Source: Arthrobacter jinronghuae
GTDB lineage: Bacteria; Actinomycetota; Actinomycetes; Actinomycetales; Micrococcaceae
DNA: 64,000 bases
NCBI RefSeq assembly: GCF_025244825.1
Contig: NZ_CP104263.1
Span: 2,294,001 to 2,358,000, forward strand
Direction: 5' to 3'
Translations under genes and position numbers: made by a program
The notes under the pieces: model-generated
Databases searched by the model: none
Told to the model about the DNA's origin: nothing
The model's input: only the letters and a program-made list of their open reading frames with translations
Part shown: in pieces, positions 16,897 to 26,087 of the stretch
Numbering within the stretch: position 1 is the stretch's first letter
Layout of the letters: each line of letters starts with the position of its first letter

Positions 16897-18333
16897 TTAG
16901 TGGGTGTCCACTGCCTCGACCTCGGCGCGGTCTTCGCCCCACATGGTGTGGAACGTTCCTTCGGCGTCGACCCGGTGGTAGGTGTGTGCACCGAACAGGT
17001 CGCGCAGGCCCTGCGTCAGTGCCGCCGGAAGCCGCTTGCGGCGCAGGCCGTCGTAGTAGGCCAGCGAGGAGGAGAACACCGGCACGGGGATGCCCAGCTG
17101 CACGGCGACGGAGACCACGCGGCGCCAGGCCGGGACGGCGGCGGCGATCGACTCCGCGAAGGCCGGGGCGAACAGCAGGTTTGCGGGAGCTTCGCTGCCG
17201 GCGTAGGCCTTCATGATGTCATCCAGCAGTTCGGCGCGGATGATGCAGCCTGCACGCCAGAGCGAGGCAATCTCGTCCAGCTTCAGTTCCCAGCCGTATT
17301 CCTTCGCTGCAGCGTTGAGCATGTCGATGCCCTGCGCGTAGCTGACCAGCTTGGAGGCGTACAGGGCCTGCCGCACGTCCTCCACGAACGTCTCGGGAAG
17401 CTCGACGGCGGCTTCCGCGCCCTGGAGCGTCTGCTGTGCAACCTCGCGCTGTCCGCGCTGGGAGGACAGCGCACGGGCGAAGACCGACTCGGCGATGGCC
17501 GACACCGGGGAACCCAGGTCCAGTCCGGAGACAACCGTCCAGCGGCCGGTGCCCTTCTGCCCGGCAGAGTCCACCACAACGTCCACGAACGGCTTCCCGG
17601 TCCGGGCGTCCACATGGCCCAGGACCTCGGCGGTGATTTCGATCAGGAAGGAACTGAGCTGGCCGGTGTTCCATTCGTTGAAGATCTTGGCCTGCTCGGC
17701 CGGCTCAATGCCCGCTGCGGAGCGCAGCAGGTCGTAAGCCTCGCCGATCACCTGCATGTCTGCGTATTCGATGCCGTTGTGCACCATCTTCACAAAGTGG
17801 CCGGCACCGTCGGTGCCGATCCAGGTGCAGCAGGGCTCGCCGTCGTACTTCGCGGCGATTTTCTCCAGCATGGGGCCCAGGGAATCGTAGGACTCGCGGG
17901 AACCGCCGGGCATGATGGAGGGGCCCAGAAGGGCTCCCTCTTCACCGCCGGACACGCCGACGCCGACAAAGTGCAGGTCCTTCTCGGCCAGGGCGGCCTC
18001 TCGGCGGCGGGTGTCTTCGAAATGCGAGTTGCCGCCGTCGATCACAATGTCGCCCGGCTCCAGCAGCGGAACCAGCTGCCCGATCACCGAGTCCACCGGC
18101 GCTCCGGCTTTGACCATGATCAGTACGCGGCGCGGTTTCTCCAGAGAATCGACCAGTTCCTGCAGCGTCTCGGTGCGGATGAAGTCTCCCTCGTCACCGT
18201 GGGCGGAAAGCAGGGCATCCGTTTTCTCGATGGAACGGTTGTGCAGGGCCACCGTGTAACCGTTGCGGGCGAGATTGCGGGCGAGGTTTGCACCCATGAC
18301 GGCAAGGCCGGTTACACCAATTTGTGCACTCAA
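16897..18333 (-). CDS. gnd: 6-phosphogluconate dehydrogenase (decarboxylating)
   Basis: A 478-residue cytoplasmic enzyme of the pentose phosphate pathway that converts 6-phosphogluconate to ribulose-5-phosphate with production of NADPH. N-terminal Rossmann motif GLAVMGANLARN; substrate motif VGVSGGEEGALLGPSIMPGG (~127-146); catalytic Lys in GHFVKMVHNGIEY; C-terminal tail HRVDAEGTFHTMW. The TTG at 18333 preceded by GGAGAG gives the family length of ~470-480; upstream extension would add unrelated sequence. It converges on cysE. Confidence 0.95.
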   Translation of the reverse strand: MSAQIGVTGLAVMGANLARNLARNGYTVALHNRSIEKTDALLSAHGDEGDFIRTETLQELVDSLEKPRRVLIMVKAGAPVDSVIGQLVPLLEPGDIVIDGGNSHFEDTRRREAALAEKDLHFVGVGVSGGEEGALLGPSIMPGGSRESYDSLGPMLEKIAAKYDGEPCCTWIGTDGAGHFVKMVHNGIEYADMQVIGEAYDLLRSAAGIEPAEQAKIFNEWNTGQLSSFLIEITAEVLGHVDARTGKPFVDVVVDSAGQKGTGRWTVVSGLDLGSPVSAIAESVFARALSSQRGQREVAQQTLQGAEAAVELPETFVEDVRQALYASKLVSYAQGIDMLNAAAKEYGWELKLDEIASLWRAGCIIRAELLDDIMKAYAGSEAPANLLFAPAFAESIAAAVPAWRRVVSVAVQLGIPVPVFSSSLAYYDGLRRKRLPAALTQGLRDLFGAHTYHRVDAEGTFHTMWGEDRAEVEAVDTH

Positions 18334-18458
18334 GTTCTCTCCAAGGATGGTTCGGGTGCCCGGCGGGCACGGGGACGGCACAGGAATCATCGCGCCGTGT
18401 TCACGCTCCAGCCTATGCTTCTTCGGCATCCCGCCGCCACAGGGGCGCGGGGGCGGGC

Positions 18459-19316
18459 TCAGAACCCCGTTTCGTAGCCGTTGATCACCGAGGCAACGCC
18501 TTCGACAATCCCGATCCCCTCTTCGAGCGTGGAGTTCCCGGAACTGAGCACAACAATGCTGTAGTCACTCCCGGCGGCCCGGACGAACCCGGCGCTGCCC
18601 ACGTTCCACACGGCGTCGTCGTCCTGCAGCCATCCGTTCTTCAATGCCACTTCAGCATCGGGCGCCTGAACCCCGGCATTGATCCCCCAGTTCTGCTCCG
18701 GGCAGACGTTTTCCATCAGTCCGACGGCGAATGCCAGCAGGTCCGGGTCCAGCCAGTCGGCACCGCAGGCGACCGTCCGGGCAATAAGCAACTGGTCCCC
18801 CGCCGTGGTCTCACCGGCTCCCCAGACTTCACCGGCTTCCGTATCCGCAACACCAATGAGTTCATAGGTACGGTTCAGTTCCTCCCGGCCCCCGAGCCGG
18901 CCGTACAGCTCACTGGTGGCCTCGTTGTCGCTGTATTCGATCATCAGCGTTGCCAGGTTCTCTTCGTCCGCCGTGAAGCTGCGCTGCTCTTCGGTGGCCT
19001 GGCGGACCAAGGTCAGGAGGATGGGGACCTTCACCAGGCTTGCCTCAAGGTACCGTCCGTCCGGGTTTTGGATCCAGGACCTCCCGGTGCGGTTGTCCTG
19101 CACGGCGACGGAGAAATCTTCACGCCGGTCCCCGGCCATCAGGTCCAGGGCGGCGGCAATCTCTTCCGGCGCCCCTGCGTCCACGGTGCTGCCTGCTCCT
19201 TGCTCTGCCCTCGGCGGTGCCTGCGCAGCATCGTCCGGCGCTGTGCAGCCTGCCAGCAGGATCACCACGGCCAGCGCCGCGCAGATACGCTTCCTCGCCT
19301 GGATTTCCTTCGCCAT
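18459..19316 (-). CDS. Serine hydrolase lipoprotein, class A beta-lactamase-like
   Basis: A 285-residue exported lipoprotein: basic start, hydrophobic helix and lipobox LAGC (Cys ~24). The penicillin-recognising fold has SLVK as the SxxK nucleophile motif (~93-96), YSDN as the SDN motif, and KNGW in place of KTG. The usual Glu166 region of true class A beta-lactamases is not clearly present, so a carboxypeptidase/esterase-like or inactive member is as likely as a real beta-lactamase. It is 125 bp upstream of gnd in the same direction. Confidence 0.8.
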   Translation of the reverse strand: MAKEIQARKRICAALAVVILLAGCTAPDDAAQAPPRAEQGAGSTVDAGAPEEIAAALDLMAGDRREDFSVAVQDNRTGRSWIQNPDGRYLEASLVKVPILLTLVRQATEEQRSFTADEENLATLMIEYSDNEATSELYGRLGGREELNRTYELIGVADTEAGEVWGAGETTAGDQLLIARTVACGADWLDPDLLAFAVGLMENVCPEQNWGINAGVQAPDAEVALKNGWLQDDDAVWNVGSAGFVRAAGSDYSIVVLSSGNSTLEEGIGIVEGVASVINGYETGF

Positions 19317-19402
19317 CAGCCCCTTTTGTCCCGTGCATGTGTGCGGTTAAACAAAAAACCGCCGTTGCCTTCCACATCTGCGGAAAGTAACGGCGGCTTC
19401 TC

Positions 19403-19478
19403 TGGTGGGTCCTACCGGGATCGAACCGATGACATCCACGGTGTAAACGTGGCGCTCTACCAGCTGAGCTAAAGACCC
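19403..19478 (-). tRNA. tRNA-Val (TAC)
   Basis: On the minus strand a full cloverleaf folds: acceptor GGGTCTT with AGGACCC, D stem GCTC/GAGC, anticodon stem CCACG/CGTGG with loop TTTACAC (anticodon TAC), T stem ATCGG/CCGGT. Discriminator A and encoded CCA; 76 nt. Confidence 0.97.
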
Positions 19479-19562
19479 AGAACATGTTGCCCGGCCGTCA
19501 GAAACTTCTCCGCAGGCCCTGCATCACGAGGAACTACATTACCGTAAGACCCGGGCGAATGC

Positions 19563-20510
19563 CTAATCGGCGCCGTCCTTCGTTCCGGCCGGCAGGTCAG
19601 GGAGGTTTTCCGCCAGCCAGGTCAGGGCCGTGCTGACTCCCATATCGATCTTCAGGGTGGCCAGCGGATCCCCGCGAGTGGCCCCCCGGTTGATGATGAC
19701 CACCGGCTTGCCGGCCTTGGCCGCGTAGCGGACAAAACGCAGCCCGCTCATCACGGTGAGCGAGGAGCCCGCCACCAGCAGGGCACCTGCGTCGTCCACC
19801 ACCGAGAAGGCCCGGGCCACGCGGTCCTTGGGGACGTTCTCGCCGAAGTACACGAAGTCCGGCTTGAGCATTCCGCCGCAGACGGGACAGTCCGCGACGA
19901 CGAAGTTTTCGGTATCGGCAATGTCCGCGTCGGCATCCGGGGCTATCCCGCCGTCGAGCCGAGCCTGCTCGAGGTAGCCGGGATTCAGCTCCTGCAGCAG
20001 CCCGGCAACCTCTGAACGGGAAAAGCCCGAACGGCAGTTCAGGCAGACCACCTGGTCATAACGCCCATGCAGGTCGATGACATTGACGCTCCCGGCGTCC
20101 GTGTGGAGCCGGTCCACATTCTGGGTAATCAGGCCCGAGAGCAGTCCGCGCTGTTCCAGGACCACCGCAGCCTCGTGGCCGGGGTTGGGCACTGCATGGC
20201 GCAGATGGTGCCAGCCGACGTGGTTGCGGGCCCAGTACCGGCGGCGCAGGTCCGGATCACCGACAAACTGCTGGTAGGTCAGCGGATTCCGTGGTGGTGC
20301 GTCGGGACCGCGGTAGTCGGGAATGCCGGAATCCGTGCTCAACCCGGCACCGGTCAGCAGGGCCAGCCGCTGCCCGCCCAGATAGCCGACGGCGCGCTCG
20401 AGGAGCCGCAGCTCCGCCTCCGTGGGTGCCGGGACGGATTCGAGGGCATGGCCGCTGGCAAAACCCGTCAGGCCGAGGCCCGGACGGGAGTTCTTGGGCT
20501 GCTCACTCAC
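19563..20510 (-). CDS. NAD-dependent protein deacylase, sirtuin (class II, SIRT4-like)
   Basis: A 315-residue sirtuin. Motifs in order: GAGLSTDSGIPDYRG (NAD binding), TQNVDRLH, catalytic His in DLHGR, zinc ligands CLNC and CPVC separated by an unusually long ~55-residue Asp/Ala-rich insertion, FGENVP, and GSSLTV. It would remove acyl groups from lysines using NAD. Its ATG overlaps the stop of the peroxiredoxin gene by 4 bp, so it is the last gene of a coupled DUF3052-peroxiredoxin-sirtuin operon. The physiological acyl group and targets are unknown. Confidence 0.93.
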   Translation of the reverse strand: MSEQPKNSRPGLGLTGFASGHALESVPAPTEAELRLLERAVGYLGGQRLALLTGAGLSTDSGIPDYRGPDAPPRNPLTYQQFVGDPDLRRRYWARNHVGWHHLRHAVPNPGHEAAVVLEQRGLLSGLITQNVDRLHTDAGSVNVIDLHGRYDQVVCLNCRSGFSRSEVAGLLQELNPGYLEQARLDGGIAPDADADIADTENFVVADCPVCGGMLKPDFVYFGENVPKDRVARAFSVVDDAGALLVAGSSLTVMSGLRFVRYAAKAGKPVVIINRGATRGDPLATLKIDMGVSTALTWLAENLPDLPAGTKDGAD

Positions 20511-20971
20511 AGTGCCTCCAAAGCAGTTCGGTACTGCTCGAGCGGACGCGCTGCGCCCGGGTCTGAACGGATGCTTGCGCGGAGGGCGCCTTCCCCGTCT
20601 ATGACAAAGCTGGCGCGTTCCGCCAGCCCCCTGCCTGCGTCAAAAGCCCCGAAGGCCCGGGCTGTTTCCCCGTGCGGCCAGAAGTCGGAAAGCAGGTCGA
20701 ACCCGAAGCCTTCCTGCTCGGCCCAGGCCCGCAGGGTGTATTTCGAGTCACAGGACACCGCCAGCAGGCGCACGCGTGCGTCGTCGAAAAGGGCACGTTC
20801 GGCCTGCAGCTCTGCGAGCTCGCTCCGGCACACCTGGGAGAACGCGAACGGGAAAAAGACCAGCACGACGCCGGCACCCCGCAGACCGTCAAGCCGGACT
20901 TCTTCGCCGAACTGGTTGGGAAGGCAGAAGTCCGGAACCGCAGCACCTGCCGTGAGCAGGTGCGCAGTCAC
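20507..20971 (-). CDS. AhpE-type peroxiredoxin
   Basis: A 154-residue thioredoxin-fold peroxidase. The peroxidatic cysteine is Cys48 in FFPFAFSQVCRSEL, matching the AhpE pattern; Cys16 and a Cys in AVSCDSKYT lie elsewhere and a resolving role is uncertain. It reduces hydroperoxides in the cytosol. The GTG start overlaps the DUF3052 stop by 4 bp and its own stop overlaps the sirtuin start by 4 bp. In mycobacteria ahpE also lies close to aceE, so the position is conserved. Confidence 0.92.
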   Translation of the reverse strand: MTAHLLTAGAAVPDFCLPNQFGEEVRLDGLRGAGVVLVFFPFAFSQVCRSELAELQAERALFDDARVRLLAVSCDSKYTLRAWAEQEGFGFDLLSDFWPHGETARAFGAFDAGRGLAERASFVIDGEGALRASIRSDPGAARPLEQYRTALEAL

Positions 20972-21387
20972 TTCTTGCGTCGGCTCACCAGGCGTGTGGC
21001 GGCCCAGTCCTCGGTGACGCCCGGGGAGGTGGTGACGTGCAGTCCCGCTGTGGGGGCCGCTTCCTCGATGTCGGCCGGAGGAACGTAGCCCTCGCGCCCG
21101 GACTTGGGAGTCAGAACCCAGACAACGCCGCCGTCGTCGAGCGTGGTCAGGGAATCGACCAGCGCGTCGACCAGGTCGCCGTCGTCGGCCCGCCACCAGA
21201 GGATGACGCCGTCCACAACATCGTGGTCGTCTTCAGTCAGCAGCTCGCCGCCGATGAGGTCCTCAAGGTCCTCACGGAAGTCGAAGTCCACGTCCTCGTC
21301 GTAGCCGTACTCCTGAACCAGGTCCCCGTCCTTGAAACCCAATCTGCTCGCCACGTTTTCTTCAGTGACGGCCTCGGCCTCGCTCAC
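20968..21387 (-). CDS. DUF3052 domain-containing protein
   Basis: A 139-residue acidic cytoplasmic protein. The N-terminal stretch ASRLGFKDGDLVQEYGYDEDVD and the central IGGELLTEDDHDVVDGVILWWRADDGDLVD are typical of this actinobacterial family, which has no known function. It ends in a basic SRRKK tail. The GTG at 21387 has AGGAGG at good spacing. It is the first gene of the operon and is divergent from aceE across ~307 bp. Confidence 0.88.
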   Translation of the reverse strand: MSEAEAVTEENVASRLGFKDGDLVQEYGYDEDVDFDFREDLEDLIGGELLTEDDHDVVDGVILWWRADDGDLVDALVDSLTTLDDGGVVWVLTPKSGREGYVPPADIEEAAPTAGLHVTTSPGVTEDWAATRLVSRRKK

Positions 21388-21694
21388 TTCACTCCTCCTG
21401 GTTGACTGCATAAATACAAGGGAATCACACATTTGCCTGATCTGCGCTGTCTCGGACTCAACGAAACACCTAAAACCCGCCGGCTTCAAGGGTTCCGGGC
21501 TGTACGCCGTCAGCGATGACCGCCGTGCAGGCTACGCAACAACGGCGTTACGGGACTAGAGTGGATAAAAAGGGGCGCCGAGGCGCGCATACGCGCAAGC
21601 GAAGACATACGCGCAAGCGAAGATCCGGCGGACACCGGCCGGATACCACAGAAAGAATGTCGCAGACACAATCTGTACATGAGAGAGGTTGGCC
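21388..21694. promoter_or_regulatory. Divergent intergenic region DUF3052/aceE
   Basis: This 307-bp gene-free stretch must carry the promoters of both flanking genes. On the plus strand TAGAGT at 21557-21562 is a possible -10 for aceE, leaving a leader of about 125 nt that contains an 18-bp tandem duplication (21588-21623) and ends in AGAGAGG before the start codon. I see no convincing -35 elements and no hairpin followed by a T-run. Confidence 0.4.
21588..21623 (+). repeat. Exact 18-bp tandem duplication in the aceE leader
   Basis: CATACGCGCAAGCGAAGA occurs twice head to tail without any mismatch. It lies 72 bp upstream of the aceE start, downstream of the likely promoter. It may be a regulator site, an RNA element or a recent duplication. 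Confidence 0.9.
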
Positions 21695-24433
21695 GTGGCC
21701 GCAGAAGACACAACGGACATCCTGAGCGGGTTAACCAACCAGCTACCGGACCGTGATCCTGAGGAAACCGCAGAATGGATCGAATCGCTCGACGAGCTGA
21801 TCCGTTCGCAGGGCACTGAACGCGCGCAGTACATCATGCGCTCACTGCTCCAGCGTGCCGGTTCCCAGAGCGTGGGCGTGCCGATGGTAACCACCACCGA
21901 CTACGTCAACACCATCCCGGTTGATCAGGAACCTGAATTCCCCGGTGACGAGGAAACCGAACGGCGATACCGCGCCTGGCTGCGTTGGAACGCTGCCATC
22001 ATGGTGCACCGGGCCCAGCGCCCGGGAATCGGCGTCGGCGGACATATTTCAACGTATGCCGGAGCAGCGACCCTGTACGAAGTGGGCATGAACCACTTCT
22101 TCCGGGGCAAGGACCACCCGGGCGGCGGAGACCAGATTTATTTCCAGGGTCACGCCTCCCCCGGCATGTATGCCCGCGCCTTCCTCGAAGGCCGCCTGTC
22201 CGAAGAGGACATGGACGGCTTCCGCCAGGAGAAATCCCGCGAGGGGCATGCACTGTCCTCCTACCCGCATCCGCGCAGCATGCCGGATTTCTGGGAGTTC
22301 CCGACGGTTTCCATGGGCATTGGCCCCATGAACGCCATCTATCAGGCACAGTCCAACCGCTACCTGCAGAACCGCGGCATCAAGGACACCTCGCAGCAGC
22401 ATGTGTGGGCGTTCCTTGGCGACGGAGAGATGGACGAGCCCGAATCGCGCGGCCTGCTCCAGCTCGCCGCCAATGACAAGCTCGACAACCTGACCTTCGT
22501 GATCAACTGCAACCTGCAGCGCCTCGACGGCCCGGTCCGCGGCAACGGCAAGATCATGCAGGAACTGGAAGCCTTCTTCCGCGGCGCAGGCTGGAATGTC
22601 ATCAAGGTTGTCTGGGGCCGCGAGTGGGATGACCTGCTCCAGCGTGACAAGGACGGCTCGCTGGTGGACATCATGAATGCCACCCCCGACGGCGACTACC
22701 AGACCTACAAGGCCGAGTCCGGCGGATTCGTGCGCGAGCACTTCTTCGGCAAGAGCCCGGAAACCAAGGAACTGGTCGCCAACCTGACCGACGAGGAAAT
22801 CTGGAACCTCAAGCGCGGCGGCCACGACTACCGGAAGGTCTACGCCGCGTACAAGGCCGCCACGGAATTCAAGGGCGCCCCGACGGTCATCCTGGCCCAC
22901 ACGGTCAAGGGCTACGGCCTGGGTACGCACTTCGAGGGCCGCAATGCGACCCACCAGATGAAGAAGCTCACCCTCGATGACCTGAAGGCCTTCCGCGACC
23001 ACCTGCGGATCCCGATCAGCGACGAGCAGCTCGAAGCCGATCCGTACCGGCCGCCGTACTACAACCCGGGTGCAGATGCCCCCGAGATCAAGTACATGCT
23101 GGAACGCCGGCGCGAACTGGGCGGCAACGTCCCGGAACGCCGGGTGAAGCACGAACCCGTCCACCTTCCGGATGAAAAGGCCTACGAAGTAGCCAACCGG
23201 GGCTCCGGCAAGCAGCTGGCCGCCACCACCATGGCCTTTGTCCGCCTGCTCAAGGACCTGATGCGGGACAAGGAGTTCGGCAAGCGCATTGTGCCGATCA
23301 TTCCTGATGAGGCGCGTACCTTCGGCATGGACTCGTTCTTCCCGACGGCCAAGATCTACAACCCCAAGGGGCAGAACTACCTGTCCGTGGACCGGGACCT
23401 CGTCCTGGCCTACAAGGAGTCCCCGCAGGGCCAGATTGTGCACGTGGGCATCAACGAGGCCGGCTCGATTGCGGCATTCACCGCGGCGGGCACGTCCTAC
23501 GCCACGCACGGCGAGCCGCTGATCCCGGTCTACGTGTTCTACTCGATGTTCGGCTTCCAGCGCACGGCCGACTACATCTGGGCGGCTACCGACCAGATGG
23601 CACGCGGGTTCCTGATCTCGGCTACCGCCGGCCGCACCACCCTTACCGGTGAAGGCCTGCAGCACGCCGACGGCCACTCGCCGATCCTGGCCTCCACCAA
23701 TCCCGCGGTGAAGACCTACGATCCGGCGTACGGCTACGAGATCGGACACATCGTCCGTCACGGCCTCGAGGAGATGTACGGCCCGGATTCCCAGGACCCG
23801 AACGTCATCTACAACATCATGGTTTACAACGAGCCGATCCAGCAGCCCAAGGCCCCCGAGGACCTGGACGTGGAAGGCATCATCAAGGGCATCTACCTGC
23901 TCGCACCGGCAAAGATCGACGGACCCCGCACGCAGCTGCTGGCTTCCGGCGTTGCCGTGCCGTGGGCCCTGGAAGCCCAGAAGCTCCTTGCTGAGGACTG
24001 GGGTGTCTCGGCCGATGTCTGGTCCGTGACCTCCTGGAACGAGCTCCGCCGCGACGGCCTCGCCGCCGAGGAGGAAGCCTTCCTGAACCCCGGCTCGGAG
24101 CCGCGGGTACCCTTCGTGACCCAGCAGCTGGCCGGCGCCACCGGCCCGATTGTTGCCTCCACGGACTACATGAAGGCCGTGCCGGACCAGATCCGCCAGT
24201 TCCTGCCGAACGAGTTCGCCACCCTCGGTGCCGATGACTTCGGTTTCGCGGATACCCGTGCAGCTGCACGCCGGTACTTCAAGATCGACAGCCACTCGAT
24301 GGTGGTGCGGGCGCTGGAGATGCTCGCACGCCGCGGTGAAGTCGACGCCAACGCCCCCAAGGAGGCAATGGAGAAGTACCGCCTGCTGGACGTCAACGCC
24401 GGCACCAGCGGAAACGCCGGCGGCGACGCCTAA
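21695..24433 (+). CDS. aceE: Pyruvate dehydrogenase E1 component, homodimeric type
   Basis: A 912-residue thiamine-diphosphate enzyme that decarboxylates pyruvate and acetylates the lipoyl domain of E2 to feed acetyl-CoA production. The ThDP/Mg motif begins [12 protein letters not shown] and ends VINCN (~243-273); [10 protein letters not shown] and GQGIVH-like segments (here [15 protein letters not shown]) are typical of AceE-type enzymes of ~900 residues. The GTG at 21695 is chosen over the TTG at 21689 because AGAGAGG is 6 nt before it and immediately adjacent to the TTG. No E2/E3 genes are in the window. A strong terminator follows. Confidence 0.96.
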   Translation: MAAEDTTDILSGLTNQLPDRDPEETAEWIESLDELIRSQGTERAQYIMRSLLQRAGSQSVGVPMVTTTDYVNTIPVDQEPEFPGDEETERRYRAWLRWNAAIMVHRAQRPGIGVGGHISTYAGAATLYEVGMNHFFRGKDHPGGGDQIYFQGHASPGMYARAFLEGRLSEEDMDGFRQEKSREGHALSSYPHPRSMPDFWEFPTVSMGIGPMNAIYQAQSNRYLQNRGIKDTSQQHVWAFLGDGEMDEPESRGLLQLAANDKLDNLTFVINCNLQRLDGPVRGNGKIMQELEAFFRGAGWNVIKVVWGREWDDLLQRDKDGSLVDIMNATPDGDYQTYKAESGGFVREHFFGKSPETKELVANLTDEEIWNLKRGGHDYRKVYAAYKAATEFKGAPTVILAHTVKGYGLGTHFEGRNATHQMKKLTLDDLKAFRDHLRIPISDEQLEADPYRPPYYNPGADAPEIKYMLERRRELGGNVPERRVKHEPVHLPDEKAYEVANRGSGKQLAATTMAFVRLLKDLMRDKEFGKRIVPIIPDEARTFGMDSFFPTAKIYNPKGQNYLSVDRDLVLAYKESPQGQIVHVGINEAGSIAAFTAAGTSYATHGEPLIPVYVFYSMFGFQRTADYIWAATDQMARGFLISATAGRTTLTGEGLQHADGHSPILASTNPAVKTYDPAYGYEIGHIVRHGLEEMYGPDSQDPNVIYNIMVYNEPIQQPKAPEDLDVEGIIKGIYLLAPAKIDGPRTQLLASGVAVPWALEAQKLLAEDWGVSADVWSVTSWNELRRDGLAAEEEAFLNPGSEPRVPFVTQQLAGATGPIVASTDYMKAVPDQIRQFLPNEFATLGADDFGFADTRAAARRYFKIDSHSMVVRALEMLARRGEVDANAPKEAMEKYRLLDVNAGTSGNAGGDA

Positions 24434-24466
24434 GCATTTCCGCCATTCCTCGAACCCGGGGAACAT

Positions 24467-24502
24467 GAAAAGGAACCGCCGCATCTGCGGCGGTTCCTTT
24501 TC
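24467..24502 (+). terminator. Intrinsic terminator after aceE
   Basis: A 17-bp stem GAAAAGGAACCGCCGCA with its complement, 2-nt loop and TTTTC at the end, 33 bp after the aceE stop. Confidence 0.9.
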
Positions 24503-24550
24503 GTTTGCGGCCCGGATTGCCCGGATCCCACGTCCCTTCCAAAACACTCG

Positions 24551-24578
24551 TTGACAACGGTGCCCGGCCCCGCAGGCT
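24551..24578 (+). promoter_or_regulatory. Candidate promoter of the carrier/CoA-transferase/carboxyltransferase operon
   Basis: TTGACA at 24551-24556 is a perfect -35 hexamer, followed after 16 bp by CAGGCT at 24573-24578, a fair -10. It lies between the aceE terminator and the first gene of the operon, with ~75 nt of leader. Confidence 0.45.
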
Positions 24579-24660
24579 GGTCCAGTGCACGCGTTGCCCG
24601 GGCCGCGGCGTCCTGCCTGCCGGCTCCGGGAAGGCCCTGACCTTCAACGAAGGGACAATG

Positions 24661-26022
24661 ATGTCCGCTCCAGTCCTGTCCATCCTGATTTTGGTGGCCA
24701 TGTTCATCCTGGCCACCGTGCTGCCCCTCAACATGGGCGCGCTGGCCTTTGTAGGGGCTTTCCTCCTGGGATTCGTCTTCCTCGGCATGACTACCGAGGA
24801 GATCCTGGCCAATTTTCCGGGTGGTTTGTTCCTGACGATAGTCGGGGTGACCTACCTGTTTGCCATAGCCCAGAACAACGGCACCATCGACCTGCTGGTT
24901 CGGGGCGCCGTGAAGCTGGTCGGCAACCGGGTGGCCCTGATTCCCTGGATCATGTTCGCGGTCACCGCCGTCATCACCGCTGTCGGCGCGCTGTCACCGG
25001 CCGCCGTGGCCATCGTGGCCCCGATCGCCCTGGGTTTCGCCGCCAAGAACAAGATCAACCCCCTGATGATGGGCATGATGGTCATCCACGGTGCCCAGGC
25101 CGGTGGCTTCTCCCCGATCGCGGTCTACGGAGTCACGGTCAACGGCATCATTGCGGAAACGGATCTGGAGTCCAGCCCGTTTGCCGTCTTCATGTCGAGC
25201 CTGCTTTTCAACACCCTGATTGCGCTGATCCTGTTCTTCGTCCTCGGCGGCAGCAGGTTGCGCCGCACCACCGCAGGTGCCTTCGCGGAGCAGGTCGCCC
25301 AAGCCAGGATGGACCTCAGTGTGGCCGGCCGCGCCGACGTCGCCTTCAAGGGAACCGGATCCGGCATCTACGGTCCACGCGACCCCGCCGGTGACGGGAT
25401 CACCGCCACGAAGAGCCGCAGCGAGACTTTCCCCCAGATTGTCACCATCGCCGGGCTGATCACCCTGGCCGTGGTTGCCCTGGGCTTCAAGGTGGACGTG
25501 GGCTTCGTGTCCATCACCATCGCCATGATCCTTGCCCTCGTCTCCCCGCAGGCGCAGAAGGGTGCAGTCAACAAGATCAGCTGGACCACTGTCCTGCTCA
25601 TCTGCGGCATGCTCACTTTCGTCGGCGTCCTGCAGGAGGCCGGCACGATCGAGTACGTGTCCGACGGCGTCGCCGGCCTGGGCATGCCGCTGCTGGCGGC
25701 GCTGCTCATTTGCTACATCGGCGCCGTCGTGTCCGCCTTCGCCTCATCAACCGCCATCCTTGCCGCCCTCATCCCGCTGGCCGTACCGTTCCTCGCCTCG
25801 GGGGAAATCGGCGCCGTGGGCCTCATCTGCGCGCTGGCCGTTTCTTCGACCATCGTGGACGTATCGCCTTTCTCGACCAACGGCGCCCTCGTGCTGGCAA
25901 ACGCACCGGACGAGCTGGACAAGGACCGCTTCTACAAGCAGATCCTCGCTTACAGCGGCATCGTCGTAGTAGTGGGACCGCTGGTGGCGTGGCTGGTCAT
26001 GGTGGTCCCCGGATGGCTTTAG
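24661..26022 (+). CDS. MatC-like dicarboxylate carrier (SLC13/IT superfamily)
   Basis: A 453-residue polytopic inner-membrane protein with ~12 hydrophobic segments and a polar central loop (~200-250). Both halves carry the repeated re-entrant motifs of the ion-transporter superfamily (ALSPAAVAIVAPIALGFA in the first, STIVDVSPFSTNGALV in the second). The N-terminal half resembles the MatC family, of which the rhizobial malonate carrier is the reference. The ATG at 24661 has AGGGAC at better spacing than the ATG one codon earlier. The genes behind it act on CoA thioesters, so a dicarboxylate such as malonate is the likely substrate; this is inference. Confidence 0.8.
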   Translation: MSAPVLSILILVAMFILATVLPLNMGALAFVGAFLLGFVFLGMTTEEILANFPGGLFLTIVGVTYLFAIAQNNGTIDLLVRGAVKLVGNRVALIPWIMFAVTAVITAVGALSPAAVAIVAPIALGFAAKNKINPLMMGMMVIHGAQAGGFSPIAVYGVTVNGIIAETDLESSPFAVFMSSLLFNTLIALILFFVLGGSRLRRTTAGAFAEQVAQARMDLSVAGRADVAFKGTGSGIYGPRDPAGDGITATKSRSETFPQIVTIAGLITLAVVALGFKVDVGFVSITIAMILALVSPQAQKGAVNKISWTTVLLICGMLTFVGVLQEAGTIEYVSDGVAGLGMPLLAALLICYIGAVVSAFASSTAILAALIPLAVPFLASGEIGAVGLICALAVSSTIVDVSPFSTNGALVLANAPDELDKDRFYKQILAYSGIVVVVGPLVAWLVMVVPGWL

Positions 26023-26087
26023 GTCCGGCGCGGTTCCCGCTGGAGTGCAACTGTCCTTCCCGCACCGAACCAGGAAGAGAGCGATCC

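Noticed and set aside
16900..18477. Open frame of 525 codons on the plus strand
   Set aside because: Antisense to gnd, which is a complete and conserved enzyme.
22049..24547. Long open frame of over 800 codons on the minus strand
   Set aside because: It lies antisense to aceE, which has clear enzyme motifs. High-GC codon use leaves the opposite strand free of stops; the translated product has no recognisable domain.
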